Positions 17,890 through 25,943 of a DNA stretch of 64,000 bases are shown here, in pieces (the stretch's first letter is position 1; the number at the start of each line of letters is the position of its first letter). The stretch is taken from positions 18,727 through 82,726 of the forward strand of contig CAILUG010000041.1 in NCBI GenBank assembly GCA_903837345.1. The letters are read 5' to 3'. The stretch is from an uncultured Gammaproteobacteria bacterium (GTDB lineage: Bacteria; Pseudomonadota; Gammaproteobacteria; Pseudomonadales; Pseudohongiellaceae). The translations under genes were made by a program, and so were the position numbers. Below the pieces are notes generated by a model, which saw only the letters and a program-made list of their open reading frames with translations, was not told the origin of the DNA and did no database searches.

Positions 17890-19218
17890 TTACAAAAAAA
17901 CATTTATTGCCAGCCCGCTCAATGCGCAGGCGGCAATTACCTGCATCACGCTGCGTTTGTAACGGATCAGTGCTACAGCAGCGGCTATGGCGATAATAGC
18001 TGTTGGCCATTCAAAACTGCCAGTGAAACCTTGTGGCCACAGCACGTGGTAACCGAAGAACAAGGCGAGATTCACAATCACACCCACTACTGCAGCAGTA
18101 ATGGCAGTGAGCGGTGCAGTGAACTTGAGGTCGCCATGGGTCGATTCAACCAGCGGGCCGCCAGCCAGAATGAACAGAAACGACGGCAGGAAGGTGAACC
18201 AGGTGACCAGGGTTGCAGCTAATGCTCCGGCCATAAACGGAGCATCAGCTCCGAGCAGGTGCTGGCTGTAACCACCGACAAAGCCGACGAAAGCCACCAC
18301 CATGATCAGGGGGCCGGGTGTGGTTTCGCCAAGGGCGAGTCCGTCGATCATCTGGCCCGCACTGAGCCAGCCAAAGCCGGCAACGGCACCCTGATACACA
18401 TAAGGCAGCACTGCATAAGCGCCACCGAAAGTCAGCAAGGCTGCTTTGGTGAAGAACCAGGCCATCTGCGTGTAGGTGTGTTGCCAGCCAAACATTAACA
18501 CCAGCATTGCCATCGGCAGTGACCACAGCAGCAAGCCGGCAATGCCGATTTGCAGCAAGCGCGGCCAGCTGAAACGGGCATGGGCTGGTGTCGGAGTGTG
18601 GTCATCAATCAGTGCCGCGCCATAATGCTTGACGGCTTTGCCATGGCCGCCACCGGCCCTGAACTTGTCAGGTGCGATGCGTCCACCGGCATAACCTGTC
18701 AGTGCAGCCAGCGCCACAATCAGCGGAAACGGCGTGTTCAGCACAAAAATTGCGATGAATGCCGCTGCTGCAATCGTCCACAGCCACCAGTTCTTGAGTG
18801 CACGGGAGCCGATACGATGTGCAGCTTGCAGGACGATGGCTGTCACTGCCGGCTTGATGCCGTAGAACAGTCCGGCAACCAGCGGCACCGAACCAAAGAC
18901 GAGATAGATCCACGACAATGCAATCAGGATGAACAGGGACGGCAGCACGAACAGCACACCTGCGATGATGCCGCCGAGTGTGCGGTGCATCAGCCAGCCG
19001 ATGTAAGTGGCAAGCTGCTGTGCCTCGGGGCCGGGCAGCAACATGCAGTAATTGAGTGCGTGCAGGAAGCGTTGCTCGGAAATCCAGCGCCGTTTTTCCA
19101 CCAGTTCCTGATGCATGATCGCGATCTGGCCGGCCGGGCCGCCGAAACTGACCAAGCCGAGCTTGAGCCAGAAGCGGAAGGCTTCGCGCAAACTTGGATT
19201 CGCGGGCGGGATGGTCAC
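17890..19218 (-). CDS. chrA: Chromate transporter ChrA
   Basis: The 442-residue membrane protein is a long-form ChrA made of two homologous halves. The first contains KLGLVSFGGPAGQIAIMH and the second AWFFTKAALLTFGGAYAVLP with ALGETTPGPLIMV. ChrA exports chromate and so gives resistance. It starts six bases after the cysB stop, so the two are one transcript. Chromate enters through sulfate uptake systems, which makes coupling to CysB sensible. Confidence 0.93.
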   Translation of the reverse strand: MTIPPANPSLREAFRFWLKLGLVSFGGPAGQIAIMHQELVEKRRWISEQRFLHALNYCMLLPGPEAQQLATYIGWLMHRTLGGIIAGVLFVLPSLFILIALSWIYLVFGSVPLVAGLFYGIKPAVTAIVLQAAHRIGSRALKNWWLWTIAAAAFIAIFVLNTPFPLIVALAALTGYAGGRIAPDKFRAGGGHGKAVKHYGAALIDDHTPTPAHARFSWPRLLQIGIAGLLLWSLPMAMLVLMFGWQHTYTQMAWFFTKAALLTFGGAYAVLPYVYQGAVAGFGWLSAGQMIDGLALGETTPGPLIMVVAFVGFVGGYSQHLLGADAPFMAGALAATLVTWFTFLPSFLFILAGGPLVESTHGDLKFTAPLTAITAAVVGVIVNLALFFGYHVLWPQGFTGSFEWPTAIIAIAAAVALIRYKRSVMQVIAACALSGLAINVFL

Positions 19219-19224
19219 ACCAAC

Positions 19225-20169
19225 TTACCGTTTGCCGCTTGCCGCCGCACTGGCTGGTGGGACTTTCATGGTGCACAACTGTATGAAGTGATCGGCAAAG
19301 TGCCGCTGCAACTGGCCTTCACGCACGCCAATGCGGGTCAGGTTGGCCGGGAACAGGTGCGAGCAATCGAGCCGGCGCAGGTTGAGATCGCGCTCGGGAT
19401 TGAAGGCCATCGAAGCGACAATACCGATACCCATGCCAAGTTCCACATACGACTTGATCACGTCGGCATCGAGTGCGGACAGCACGATTTCCGGGGCCAG
19501 CCCGGCTTCCTGAAACGCCTTCTCGATGGAGGCGCGGCCTGTGAAGCCCGAGTGGTAGGTGATGAGCGGATACGCAGCGATCATGTTGATTGTCAGCTGC
19601 TTGCCGCTTTTGTGCAGCTTCGCCACCTGTTTTTCCAGCGCATGGCCGGCCGGTACAATCACCGAGTGATGCCAGCTGTGGAACGGAAACGTCAGCAGGC
19701 CTTCCACGTTGCCGATGGTCTCGGTGGCGATGCCGATATCGGCTTCACCCGCCAGCAGCATTTGCGCGATTTCCTGCGGACTGCCCTGGTGCAGATGCAA
19801 CTTCACCTTCGGATACTGCAGACGAAATTGGGCGACAATGTTCGGCAGCACGTAACGTGCTTGCGTATGCGTGGTGGCCACCGTGAGATGGCCCTGATCC
19901 TGCTGGCTGTACTGTTCGGCCAGACTCTTGATGTTCTGGGCGTCCAGCAGCATGCGATCGACGATCTTGGCCAGTTCACGACCCGGTGCAGTCATGCCGA
20001 GCAGGCGTTTGCCCTTGCGCTCAAACAGTTCAATGCCCAGTTCATCCTCAAGATCCTTGATATGTTTGGACACGCCTGATTGCGAGGTAAACAGCTTGTT
20101 GGCCACCTCGGTCAGGTTGTAGTTGGAACGCACCGTTTCACGGATGATGCGCAGCTGCTGGAAATTCAT
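19225..20169 (-). CDS. cysB: CysB-type LysR regulator
   Basis: The 314-residue protein matches CysB/Cbl: N-terminal helix-turn-helix MNFQQLRIIRETVRSNYNL with LFTSQSGVSKHIKDLEDELG, and effector domain features TTHTQARYVLP and GEADIGIATE. CysB activates sulfate and organosulfur uptake genes when acetylserine accumulates. It is cotranscribed with chrA. The 33-bp element at 20225-20257 is 56 bp upstream and could be an autoregulatory site, since the same element occurs before two other genes. Confidence 0.93.
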   Translation of the reverse strand: MNFQQLRIIRETVRSNYNLTEVANKLFTSQSGVSKHIKDLEDELGIELFERKGKRLLGMTAPGRELAKIVDRMLLDAQNIKSLAEQYSQQDQGHLTVATTHTQARYVLPNIVAQFRLQYPKVKLHLHQGSPQEIAQMLLAGEADIGIATETIGNVEGLLTFPFHSWHHSVIVPAGHALEKQVAKLHKSGKQLTINMIAAYPLITYHSGFTGRASIEKAFQEAGLAPEIVLSALDADVIKSYVELGMGIGIVASMAFNPERDLNLRRLDCSHLFPANLTRIGVREGQLQRHFADHFIQLCTMKVPPASAAASGKR

Positions 20170-20224
20170 TTCATATCCTCAAATCATTCCCATCCTGCAT
20201 TTTGCCGGGGTGCTGCTGCAGATT

Positions 20225-20257
20225 GAACCATTAAATACTGCTTTGCTTAGCTGTTTT
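20225..20257 (-). promoter_or_regulatory. Shared 33-bp promoter element, copy C (cysB)
   Basis: GAACCATTAA followed by GCTTTGCTTAGCTG, 56 bp upstream of the cysB start. It aligns ungapped to the elements upstream of the molbindin and TonB receptor genes. A CysB site is the simplest guess because one copy controls cysB itself. Confidence 0.6.
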
Positions 20258-20279
20258 ACTGCTGAAGCAGCCAATATCT

Positions 20280-21149
20280 TCAGCCGCTGCGCAACACCTG
20301 CGCCAGTTTCTGCCACAGCGGCAACCGCCAGTCGCTGTGCCGGAACACCAGGCCGATTTCGCGCAACGGGGGGTGCCTGAACGACAGATAGCGAATGCCG
20401 TCCTGGCTGGCATGAATTGCCATGGCCGGCATCAGCGTCACCCCAAGGCCGCCTATTACCATCTGCCGCAGTGTTTCCAGGCTGCTGGCGCGAAATGTGG
20501 TGTTCTCGCCGGCGCCGGCCATTTGACAAACGGACAGTGCCTGCTCGCGCAAACAATGGCCTTCCTCCAGCAGCATCAGGTTCTGGCCTTGCAGGTCTTC
20601 AAAATCGATTTCCTTGCGGCGTGCAAGAGTATGGTTGGCAGGCACTGCCAACAGGAACTCTTCTTTGCAGACCGGGATTACATCCAGCTGTTCCCTGGTG
20701 ACCGGCAATGCCACCAATACTGCATCAAGTTCTCCCTGTTGCAACTGATGCAGCAGCATCTGGGTTTTTTCTTCCACCAGGAATACACGCAGGTCAGGCA
20801 GTTTCTTCTTCACCTTCGGCAATACCAGTGGCAGGAAGTAGGGGGCCAGCGTCGGGAACGCGCCCAGCCTGATATCGCCTGCCAGCGGGTTGAACTGGCT
20901 GCGTGCCAGTTGTTTGAGGCCATCGGCCTCGGCCAGCATGCGACGTGCGCGCACTGCCATCTGCTGGCCAACCGGGGTGAGCCACACGTTGCGGTTGTCA
21001 CGCTCAACCAGAGCCACACCCAGATACTGCTCCAGCTTCTTGAGCTGGGCACTGAGTGTGGGTTGGGTGACATGACAGGCTTCGGCGGCCTTGCCGAAAT
21101 GCTTGTGATCTGCCACTGCAACGAAATATTCCCAGTCACGCAGGTTCAT
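20280..21149 (-). CDS. oxyR: Hydrogen peroxide sensor OxyR
   Basis: The 289-residue LysR protein begins MNLRDWEYFVAVADHKHFG and has the helix-turn-helix CHVTQPTLSAQLKKLEQYLG. The redox cysteines fall exactly at Cys199 and Cys208 in EGHCLREQALSVC, as in Escherichia coli OxyR. The ATG at 21149 was chosen over longer in-frame starts because it begins the family's N-terminus and has GGTGAAA upstream. A consensus OxyR box lies ten bases upstream of the start, implying autoregulation. The gene is divergent from an amino-acid permease. Confidence 0.96.
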   Translation of the reverse strand: MNLRDWEYFVAVADHKHFGKAAEACHVTQPTLSAQLKKLEQYLGVALVERDNRNVWLTPVGQQMAVRARRMLAEADGLKQLARSQFNPLAGDIRLGAFPTLAPYFLPLVLPKVKKKLPDLRVFLVEEKTQMLLHQLQQGELDAVLVALPVTREQLDVIPVCKEEFLLAVPANHTLARRKEIDFEDLQGQNLMLLEEGHCLREQALSVCQMAGAGENTTFRASSLETLRQMVIGGLGVTLMPAMAIHASQDGIRYLSFRHPPLREIGLVFRHSDWRLPLWQKLAQVLRSG

Positions 21150-21158
21150 GCTTTCACC

Positions 21159-21195
21159 ATAGATAGTATCTATCGACAGGATGATTATGCGGTAT
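21159..21195. promoter_or_regulatory. OxyR box between oxyR and the permease
   Basis: Positions 21159-21173 read ATAGATAGTATCTAT, matching the OxyR half-module ATAGntnnnanCTAT at every fixed base. Exactly seven bases later, 21181-21195 gives a degenerate second module (ATGATTATGCGGTAT). Tandem modules with N7 spacing are the known OxyR tetramer site. It likely mediates autorepression of oxyR and may also affect the divergent permease. Confidence 0.85.
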
Positions 21196-21298
21196 TTCAC
21201 GCGAGCTGTGTCAATCCACACTATTTCTTCAATGTGCTTGCGGCCCAACAGTGATTGGGCAATGATTGCCGGAACCCCTAGCTGGAGCCGTTAGCCGT

Positions 21299-22735
21299 AT
21301 GAATTATTTTCGTGTGAAGTCACTCGACGACATTCTTGCCAGTGCGGAAAGAAAGCCGCTCAAACGCCAGCTCAATGCCTTTCACCTGATCATGCTGGGC
21401 ATCGGTGCTGTTATCGGCACCGGCATCTTCGTGCTTACCGCAGTGGCAGCCAACAAGGCTGGCCCCGGCATGCTGATTTCGTTCGTGATCTCCGGCTTCG
21501 TCTGCATGCTGACTGCGCTGATTTATGCGGAAATTGCTGCCATGGTGCCAGTGTCCGGTTCCGCCTATACCTATTCTTACGCCGTGCTGGGAGAGGTGGT
21601 GGCCTGGACAGTGGGTTGGGCACTCATCCTCGAATATGCAATTGCTGCCGGTGCGGTCTCTGTGGGGTGGGCCGGTTACATGAATGGCCTCCTGCACAGC
21701 AATGGCTGGGGTTTGCCGCTGGCACTGACCGCCGGGCCAGCCGATACCATCACGTTGCCCGACGGCACCATCGCCCATGGCGGATTCAATCTGCTGGCGT
21801 TTCTGGTGGCGTTGTTTGTGACCTGGCTGCTGGTGATCGGCACTTCCCGCAGCGCCAAGTTCACTGGCGTGCTGGTGATCGTGAAGATAATCGCGCTGAC
21901 TGTTTTCATCATTTTGGCCATGCCCGCTGTGCAAGGCATCAATTTCGAACCAATGCTGCCCAATGGCTGGGGCACGCCACTGTCCGGTGTGGGCGTGCTG
22001 GGTGCAGCCGCTTCCATCTTTTTCGCCTATGTCGGTTTTGATGCGGTATCGACTGCAGCCGAAGAAACCAAAAATCCGCAGCGCAACATTCCGATCGGGC
22101 TGATTGGTTCGCTGATCATCTGCACCATTTTCTATTTGCTGGTGGCTTATGCCGCCATTGGCGCGATGGGCGCGCAGCCTGGCGGCGAGCTGTCGCATTC
22201 CAAGGAACCGCTCGCATTCATTTTGCGTCAGCTGGGCTATCCGTTCATCGGCAATGCCGTGGCGCTGTCAGCGATACTGGCCTTGCCGTCGGTGGTATTG
22301 ATGATGATTTATGGCCAGACCCGCGTGCTGTTCAACATGTCCCGCGATGGTCTGTTGCCGGAAGTGTTGTCGAAAGTGCATACAAAATTCCATACCCCGC
22401 ACGTGGTGACCATGATCACGGGCAGTGCAGTTGCCGTGTTCGCTGCGATTTTCCCGGTGGATGTGCTGGCTGATATTTCCAATTCCGGCACCTTGTTTGC
22501 GTTTCTGGTGGTCGCCATTGGGGTGATGGTGTTGCGCAAGACCCAACCGCAGCGTGAACGGCATTTCAGAACCCCGTTCCTGTGGGTAGTGGGCCCGCTG
22601 GCAGTGGCAGGTTGTCTGCTGTTGTTTGTGAGCCTCGGTGCCTACACGATCAAGCTGTTTTTTGGCTGGGCCATTGTGGGGCTGGTGGTGTACTTCAGTT
22701 ATGGCCGCCGCCGCAGCCATCAGGGCAAACTCTAG
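21299..22735 (+). CDS. APC-family amino-acid permease (CAT-type)
   Basis: The 478-residue protein has about 12 membrane helices. It shows the APC signature LNAFHLIMLGIGAVIGTGIFVL near the N-terminus written here as two parts (LNAFHLIMLGIG, AVIGTGIFVL), the FFAYVGFDAVSTAAEETKNP stretch, and GQTRVLFNMSRDGLLP. This pattern is that of the cationic amino-acid transporter subgroup. The ATG at 21299 begins the normal N-terminus (NYFRVKSLDDIL); an in-frame TTG at 21266 is less likely. It is divergent from oxyR with the OxyR box between. Confidence 0.9.
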   Translation: MNYFRVKSLDDILASAERKPLKRQLNAFHLIMLGIGAVIGTGIFVLTAVAANKAGPGMLISFVISGFVCMLTALIYAEIAAMVPVSGSAYTYSYAVLGEVVAWTVGWALILEYAIAAGAVSVGWAGYMNGLLHSNGWGLPLALTAGPADTITLPDGTIAHGGFNLLAFLVALFVTWLLVIGTSRSAKFTGVLVIVKIIALTVFIILAMPAVQGINFEPMLPNGWGTPLSGVGVLGAAASIFFAYVGFDAVSTAAEETKNPQRNIPIGLIGSLIICTIFYLLVAYAAIGAMGAQPGGELSHSKEPLAFILRQLGYPFIGNAVALSAILALPSVVLMMIYGQTRVLFNMSRDGLLPEVLSKVHTKFHTPHVVTMITGSAVAVFAAIFPVDVLADISNSGTLFAFLVVAIGVMVLRKTQPQRERHFRTPFLWVVGPLAVAGCLLLFVSLGAYTIKLFFGWAIVGLVVYFSYGRRRSHQGKL

Positions 22736-22742
22736 CCCTCCA

Positions 22743-22761
22743 GCCGGGGCTTGATCCCGGC
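22743..22761 (+). terminator. Possible terminator hairpin after the permease
   Basis: GCCGGG at 22743-22748 pairs with CCCGGC at 22756-22761 around a seven-base loop, eight bases after the permease stop. Only a short A/T tract follows, so termination efficiency is doubtful. It sits between convergent genes. Confidence 0.4.
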
Positions 22762-22812
22762 AAAATGCGTTTGCTTGCAGCCAGGACAGATGCAATGTCT
22801 GAACCCGGGCAC

Positions 22813-23718
22813 TTATGGTACAAGCAAGCTGCCGCCGCAGTTTCCTGTCACATCAATCCAAAGATAGTCCAGGCCAAGTTCCTGCAACCATTGCGGCCCT
22901 GCCGCATCTTTCAGCATAGCGATGGTGGAGGCGCTGCCGGCGACCACGCACAAATCAGCGACCACGCTGACTGCTGCCAGTTTTCGCACCGGCCAACCGG
23001 TGAGCGGATTGAGAATATGGCTGTAACGCACACCATTATGGGTGAAGCAGCGCTGGTAATCGCCGCTGCTGGCCAGCGCACCACTTTGGAGTTCCAGTGT
23101 GCAAAGCGCGCGCGAGGGATCTGCAGGATCGCTGATGCCGATACGCCAGGGCGAGCCATCGGGCTCGGGTCCGACCACGCGGATATCACCGCCGAGATTG
23201 ACCAGGGCATGCCGGATGGCGTGCTGCTGACAAATGGCTGCCGCGCGATCGGCCGCATACTCCTTGACGATGCCACCCAGATCCAGCTCGAGGCCGGGCA
23301 GGGGGAAATCCAGACGAGGCCGCTGCCATACGAGTTTGTCCCAACCGACGTACTTGAGGAGGTTCGCCACTGTTTGGGGCGCAGGCAGCAGGCCTGATTT
23401 GAAGTCCCACGCCCGGCGTAAAACGCCGGACGTTATATCGAACAATCCGCCACTTTCACGATGACAGGTTTCGGCATAATCCAGCAGTTGAGCGGTTTCA
23501 CTGTCCACTTCGACGCTGCCGCCTTTGGCAGCAATGTCATTGATGGCGCTGAGGTCACTGTCAGGGCGATAACGTGAATATTTGGCTTCCAGCCGCTCTA
23601 TATCGGCAATTACCGCATCGGAAAGGGCACGGGCTGCAATCGCAGAAACTGCATGGAACCGCAGTTCGCAGGCGGTTCCCATGGCCTTGAAACGGGTTTC
23701 GAACAGTTGCACCGGCAT
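22813..23718 (-). CDS. ApbE-like FAD:protein FMN transferase (copy 2)
   Basis: The 301-residue protein shows the same motifs as copy 1: YSRYRPDSDLSAIN, GGLFDITSGVLRRAWDF, LDLGGIVKEYAADRAAA, VNLGGDIRVVGPEPDG, SSGDYQRCF and SHILNPLTGWPV. As in copy 1, the usual metal-binding Asp of the D-A-x-x-T segment is replaced, reading AGSASTIAML. It has no signal peptide. It begins five bases after the hybrid histidine kinase and so is cotranscribed with it. No FMN-binding-domain target gene was recognised in the window. Confidence 0.87.
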   Translation of the reverse strand: MPVQLFETRFKAMGTACELRFHAVSAIAARALSDAVIADIERLEAKYSRYRPDSDLSAINDIAAKGGSVEVDSETAQLLDYAETCHRESGGLFDITSGVLRRAWDFKSGLLPAPQTVANLLKYVGWDKLVWQRPRLDFPLPGLELDLGGIVKEYAADRAAAICQQHAIRHALVNLGGDIRVVGPEPDGSPWRIGISDPADPSRALCTLELQSGALASSGDYQRCFTHNGVRYSHILNPLTGWPVRKLAAVSVVADLCVVAGSASTIAMLKDAAGPQWLQELGLDYLWIDVTGNCGGSLLVP

Positions 23719-23723
23719 ATCCT

Positions 23724-25592
23724 TCAGAGGGGTTGGTCAAGGATATCGCGCAACGTGCGGGCAAGCTCGATTTGTGAATAGGGTTTGGGCAGCACCGGGA
23801 ATCCCGATTCCCCGGGTGAAGGGTTGGCAAGAGTGGTGCTGATGAATCCCGAGGTCAGCAGAATCTTGAGATCAGGCCTTAACTGAAGTGCCTGTTGTGC
23901 CAGTTCATGACCATTGAGACCGGGCATCATGACGTCGGTGAACATGAGTTTGATTTCGGAATTGTGTTTCAGCACCGACAGTGCCGTGTCGCCATTGGAG
24001 ACTGCCAGCACGTCATAACCGAGGCGGGTTGACAGCATGGACTGTGCGGCATTACGAACCATTTCATCATCATCGACGAGGAGGATGGTTTCATTGCCGC
24101 CACTCGGCTGCTCCGGCTTTTCGGTTATTGCCCGCACCGCTTCGGATGACACCGGCAGATAGAGGTTTACCGAGGTGCCGGCGCCCGGCTGGGAGGTGAT
24201 CGTGACATGGCCATGGGATTGCTTGGCAAAACCGAACACCGAACTCAAGCCCAGTCCCGTGCCCTTGCCCAGTTCCTTGGTGGTAAAGAACGGTTCAAAT
24301 ACATGTTTGAGATTTTCCGGACTGATGCCGGTGCCGGTGTCTTTCACCTTGATCTCAATGTAATGACCGGCGCGGAAATCGGGATGCTTTCTGGCTTCGT
24401 CTTCCTGCACATGGATTTCACTGGTGCTGATGGTCAGTTCGCCGCCTTTGGGCATCGCATCGCGCGCGTTGATTGACAGGTTCAGCAGCGCACCTTCCAG
24501 CTGGTGCTCATCCACCAGCGCCGGCGGCAGGTCGTGCTGTACCAGCACTATGATTTTGATATTGACACTTAGTGTGCAGACCAGCAGTTCGCGCATGCCC
24601 TTGACCAGCTCGTTGATGTCGAGCGGTCGCGGCGCCAGTTGCTGTTTGCGTGCATAGGCCAGCAAGCGGCGGGTGAGTTCACTGCCCTTGAGAGCAGCAG
24701 AACGTATGGCACCAGCCAGCCGGTGGCCTTGTTCATGATATTGGTAGAGGTCCTGCAACAGATCGGCATTGCCAAGAATGATGGTCAGCAGATTGTTGAA
24801 ATCGTGGGCAACATGGCCGGTCAGCTTGCCGATCGACTCCATGTGCTGGGACTGTTCCAGGCGTTGCTGCATCTGTTTGCGTTCGGTGATCGAATGGAAA
24901 TACACAGCCAGACCCTCGGGTGAAGGGAAGGCATCGAGTTCGATCCAGTTGTTCATCAGGTTGGAGAAGTACTCGTAATGAAACGGCGTGTTGGTTCGCA
25001 TTGCATGGTAAAAACCTTCATGCAGTGGAGTATCCAGCAGATAGGGGAACTCTTCCCATAACACAAATCCGGTGGCGGGTTTGCCCACTCGTCCCACCAG
25101 TTTCATTGCGGCCTTGTTTACATAAACCAGCCGCCAGTGGTTATCCAGCAGATAGAAGGCATCTGTCATGTTTTCCAGGGTGACAAGCAGGCGATCGCTG
25201 ATCAGCCGTTTTTCCTGCTCCTGCTGCTTTTGCTGGGTAATGTCCTGCAAGGCACCTACCACGAGCAAATCCGGCGACTCATCGACCGCCTCGGCCTTGC
25301 CGATAACATGGATCCATTTGCGCACACCATCAACGGTTTCAATTTCGAATTCAGTATCACAAGTCGCGCCGGCACTGCGGCAATTCTGTATGCAGTCCAG
25401 TACCGTGGACCGGTATCGTGGCAGGATGTGGCGTCCGATTTCCTCAAGAGTCAGTACTGTGGGACTTTGATAGCCGAAAATAGCCAGCATGGCTGGCGAG
25501 CAATAGAGGGAGCGGGTTGCACCATAGGTAATCGACCAGCCGCCAACCTTGGCCATTTTTTGGGTGATTTCCAGCAGGCTGTCGTTGAGCAT
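23724..25592 (-). CDS. PAS-PAS hybrid histidine kinase with C-terminal receiver
   Basis: The 622-residue protein has two PAS domains (about residues 10-125 and 135-245), a dimerisation domain with the H-box GHVAHDFNN (His263), and an ATPase domain with N-box NLSINARDAMPKGG and G-box GTGLGLSSVFGF. A receiver domain follows with phospho-acceptor Asp553 in MFTDVMMPG. No membrane helix is apparent, so it is a soluble sensor. No output-domain response regulator lies beside it. Its only operon partner is the second ApbE gene. Confidence 0.92.
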   Translation of the reverse strand: MLNDSLLEITQKMAKVGGWSITYGATRSLYCSPAMLAIFGYQSPTVLTLEEIGRHILPRYRSTVLDCIQNCRSAGATCDTEFEIETVDGVRKWIHVIGKAEAVDESPDLLVVGALQDITQQKQQEQEKRLISDRLLVTLENMTDAFYLLDNHWRLVYVNKAAMKLVGRVGKPATGFVLWEEFPYLLDTPLHEGFYHAMRTNTPFHYEYFSNLMNNWIELDAFPSPEGLAVYFHSITERKQMQQRLEQSQHMESIGKLTGHVAHDFNNLLTIILGNADLLQDLYQYHEQGHRLAGAIRSAALKGSELTRRLLAYARKQQLAPRPLDINELVKGMRELLVCTLSVNIKIIVLVQHDLPPALVDEHQLEGALLNLSINARDAMPKGGELTISTSEIHVQEDEARKHPDFRAGHYIEIKVKDTGTGISPENLKHVFEPFFTTKELGKGTGLGLSSVFGFAKQSHGHVTITSQPGAGTSVNLYLPVSSEAVRAITEKPEQPSGGNETILLVDDDEMVRNAAQSMLSTRLGYDVLAVSNGDTALSVLKHNSEIKLMFTDVMMPGLNGHELAQQALQLRPDLKILLTSGFISTTLANPSPGESGFPVLPKPYSQIELARTLRDILDQPL

Positions 25593-25943
25593 GGTTATAG
25601 TTGTAGGGGCTCTGACAAGTATAAGTTGCTTACTTTTTAACGACGTGGGCAGCGACTTTAATGCTTTGTGTGTGGAATGTACAAGCTGAAAGGGTAAGTA
25701 GTTTGCCTGATGGCAATATACAATCAGATGATTTTCCCTATCGGCATCCCGCCCACTGCAACCCTTGTCCCCCGGGAGCCGCTCCGGAGCATCACGAAGA
25801 AGCGTTGACCTGGGTCAATTTCCTTTTCGGCTTTATGGAGGCACGCTGCACACCCTGTTACTGTATTTTTCCCATGCTTGGCTGCCACCCGCTGGCGTAG
25901 CAGGAGGCAGTCCATGATCGGGTACTACAAAGGAATCCACTCC
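25593..25943. other. 351-bp intergenic region, divergent promoters
   Basis: This stretch separates the hybrid kinase from the cytochrome c' gene. It contains the FNR/ANR-like palindrome at 25805-25818. A 79-codon plus-strand frame and a 63-codon minus-strand frame cross it, but neither resembles a known protein or has a convincing ribosome site. No RNA gene was recognised. Confidence 0.6.
25805..25818. promoter_or_regulatory. FNR/ANR-family binding site
   Basis: The 14-mer TTGACCTGGGTCAA is a six-base inverted repeat with a two-base centre. It fits the TTGAy-N4-rTCAA pattern of FNR, ANR and DNR sites. Its centre is about 132 bp upstream of the cytochrome c' start codon, so it may place that gene under low-oxygen or nitric-oxide control. 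Confidence 0.65.

Noticed and set aside
18550..20079. 509-codon open frame on the plus strand
   Set aside because: It is antisense to chrA and cysB, both with strong family motifs, and its translation has no recognisable domain.
25625..25642. GTTGCTTACTTTTT resembling the shared element upstream of the hybrid kinase
   Set aside because: The GAACCA end is missing and similarity covers too few bases.
25661..25900. 79-codon frame with several cysteines
   Set aside because: No ribosome site or known family, and it overlaps the FNR-like box and promoter region.
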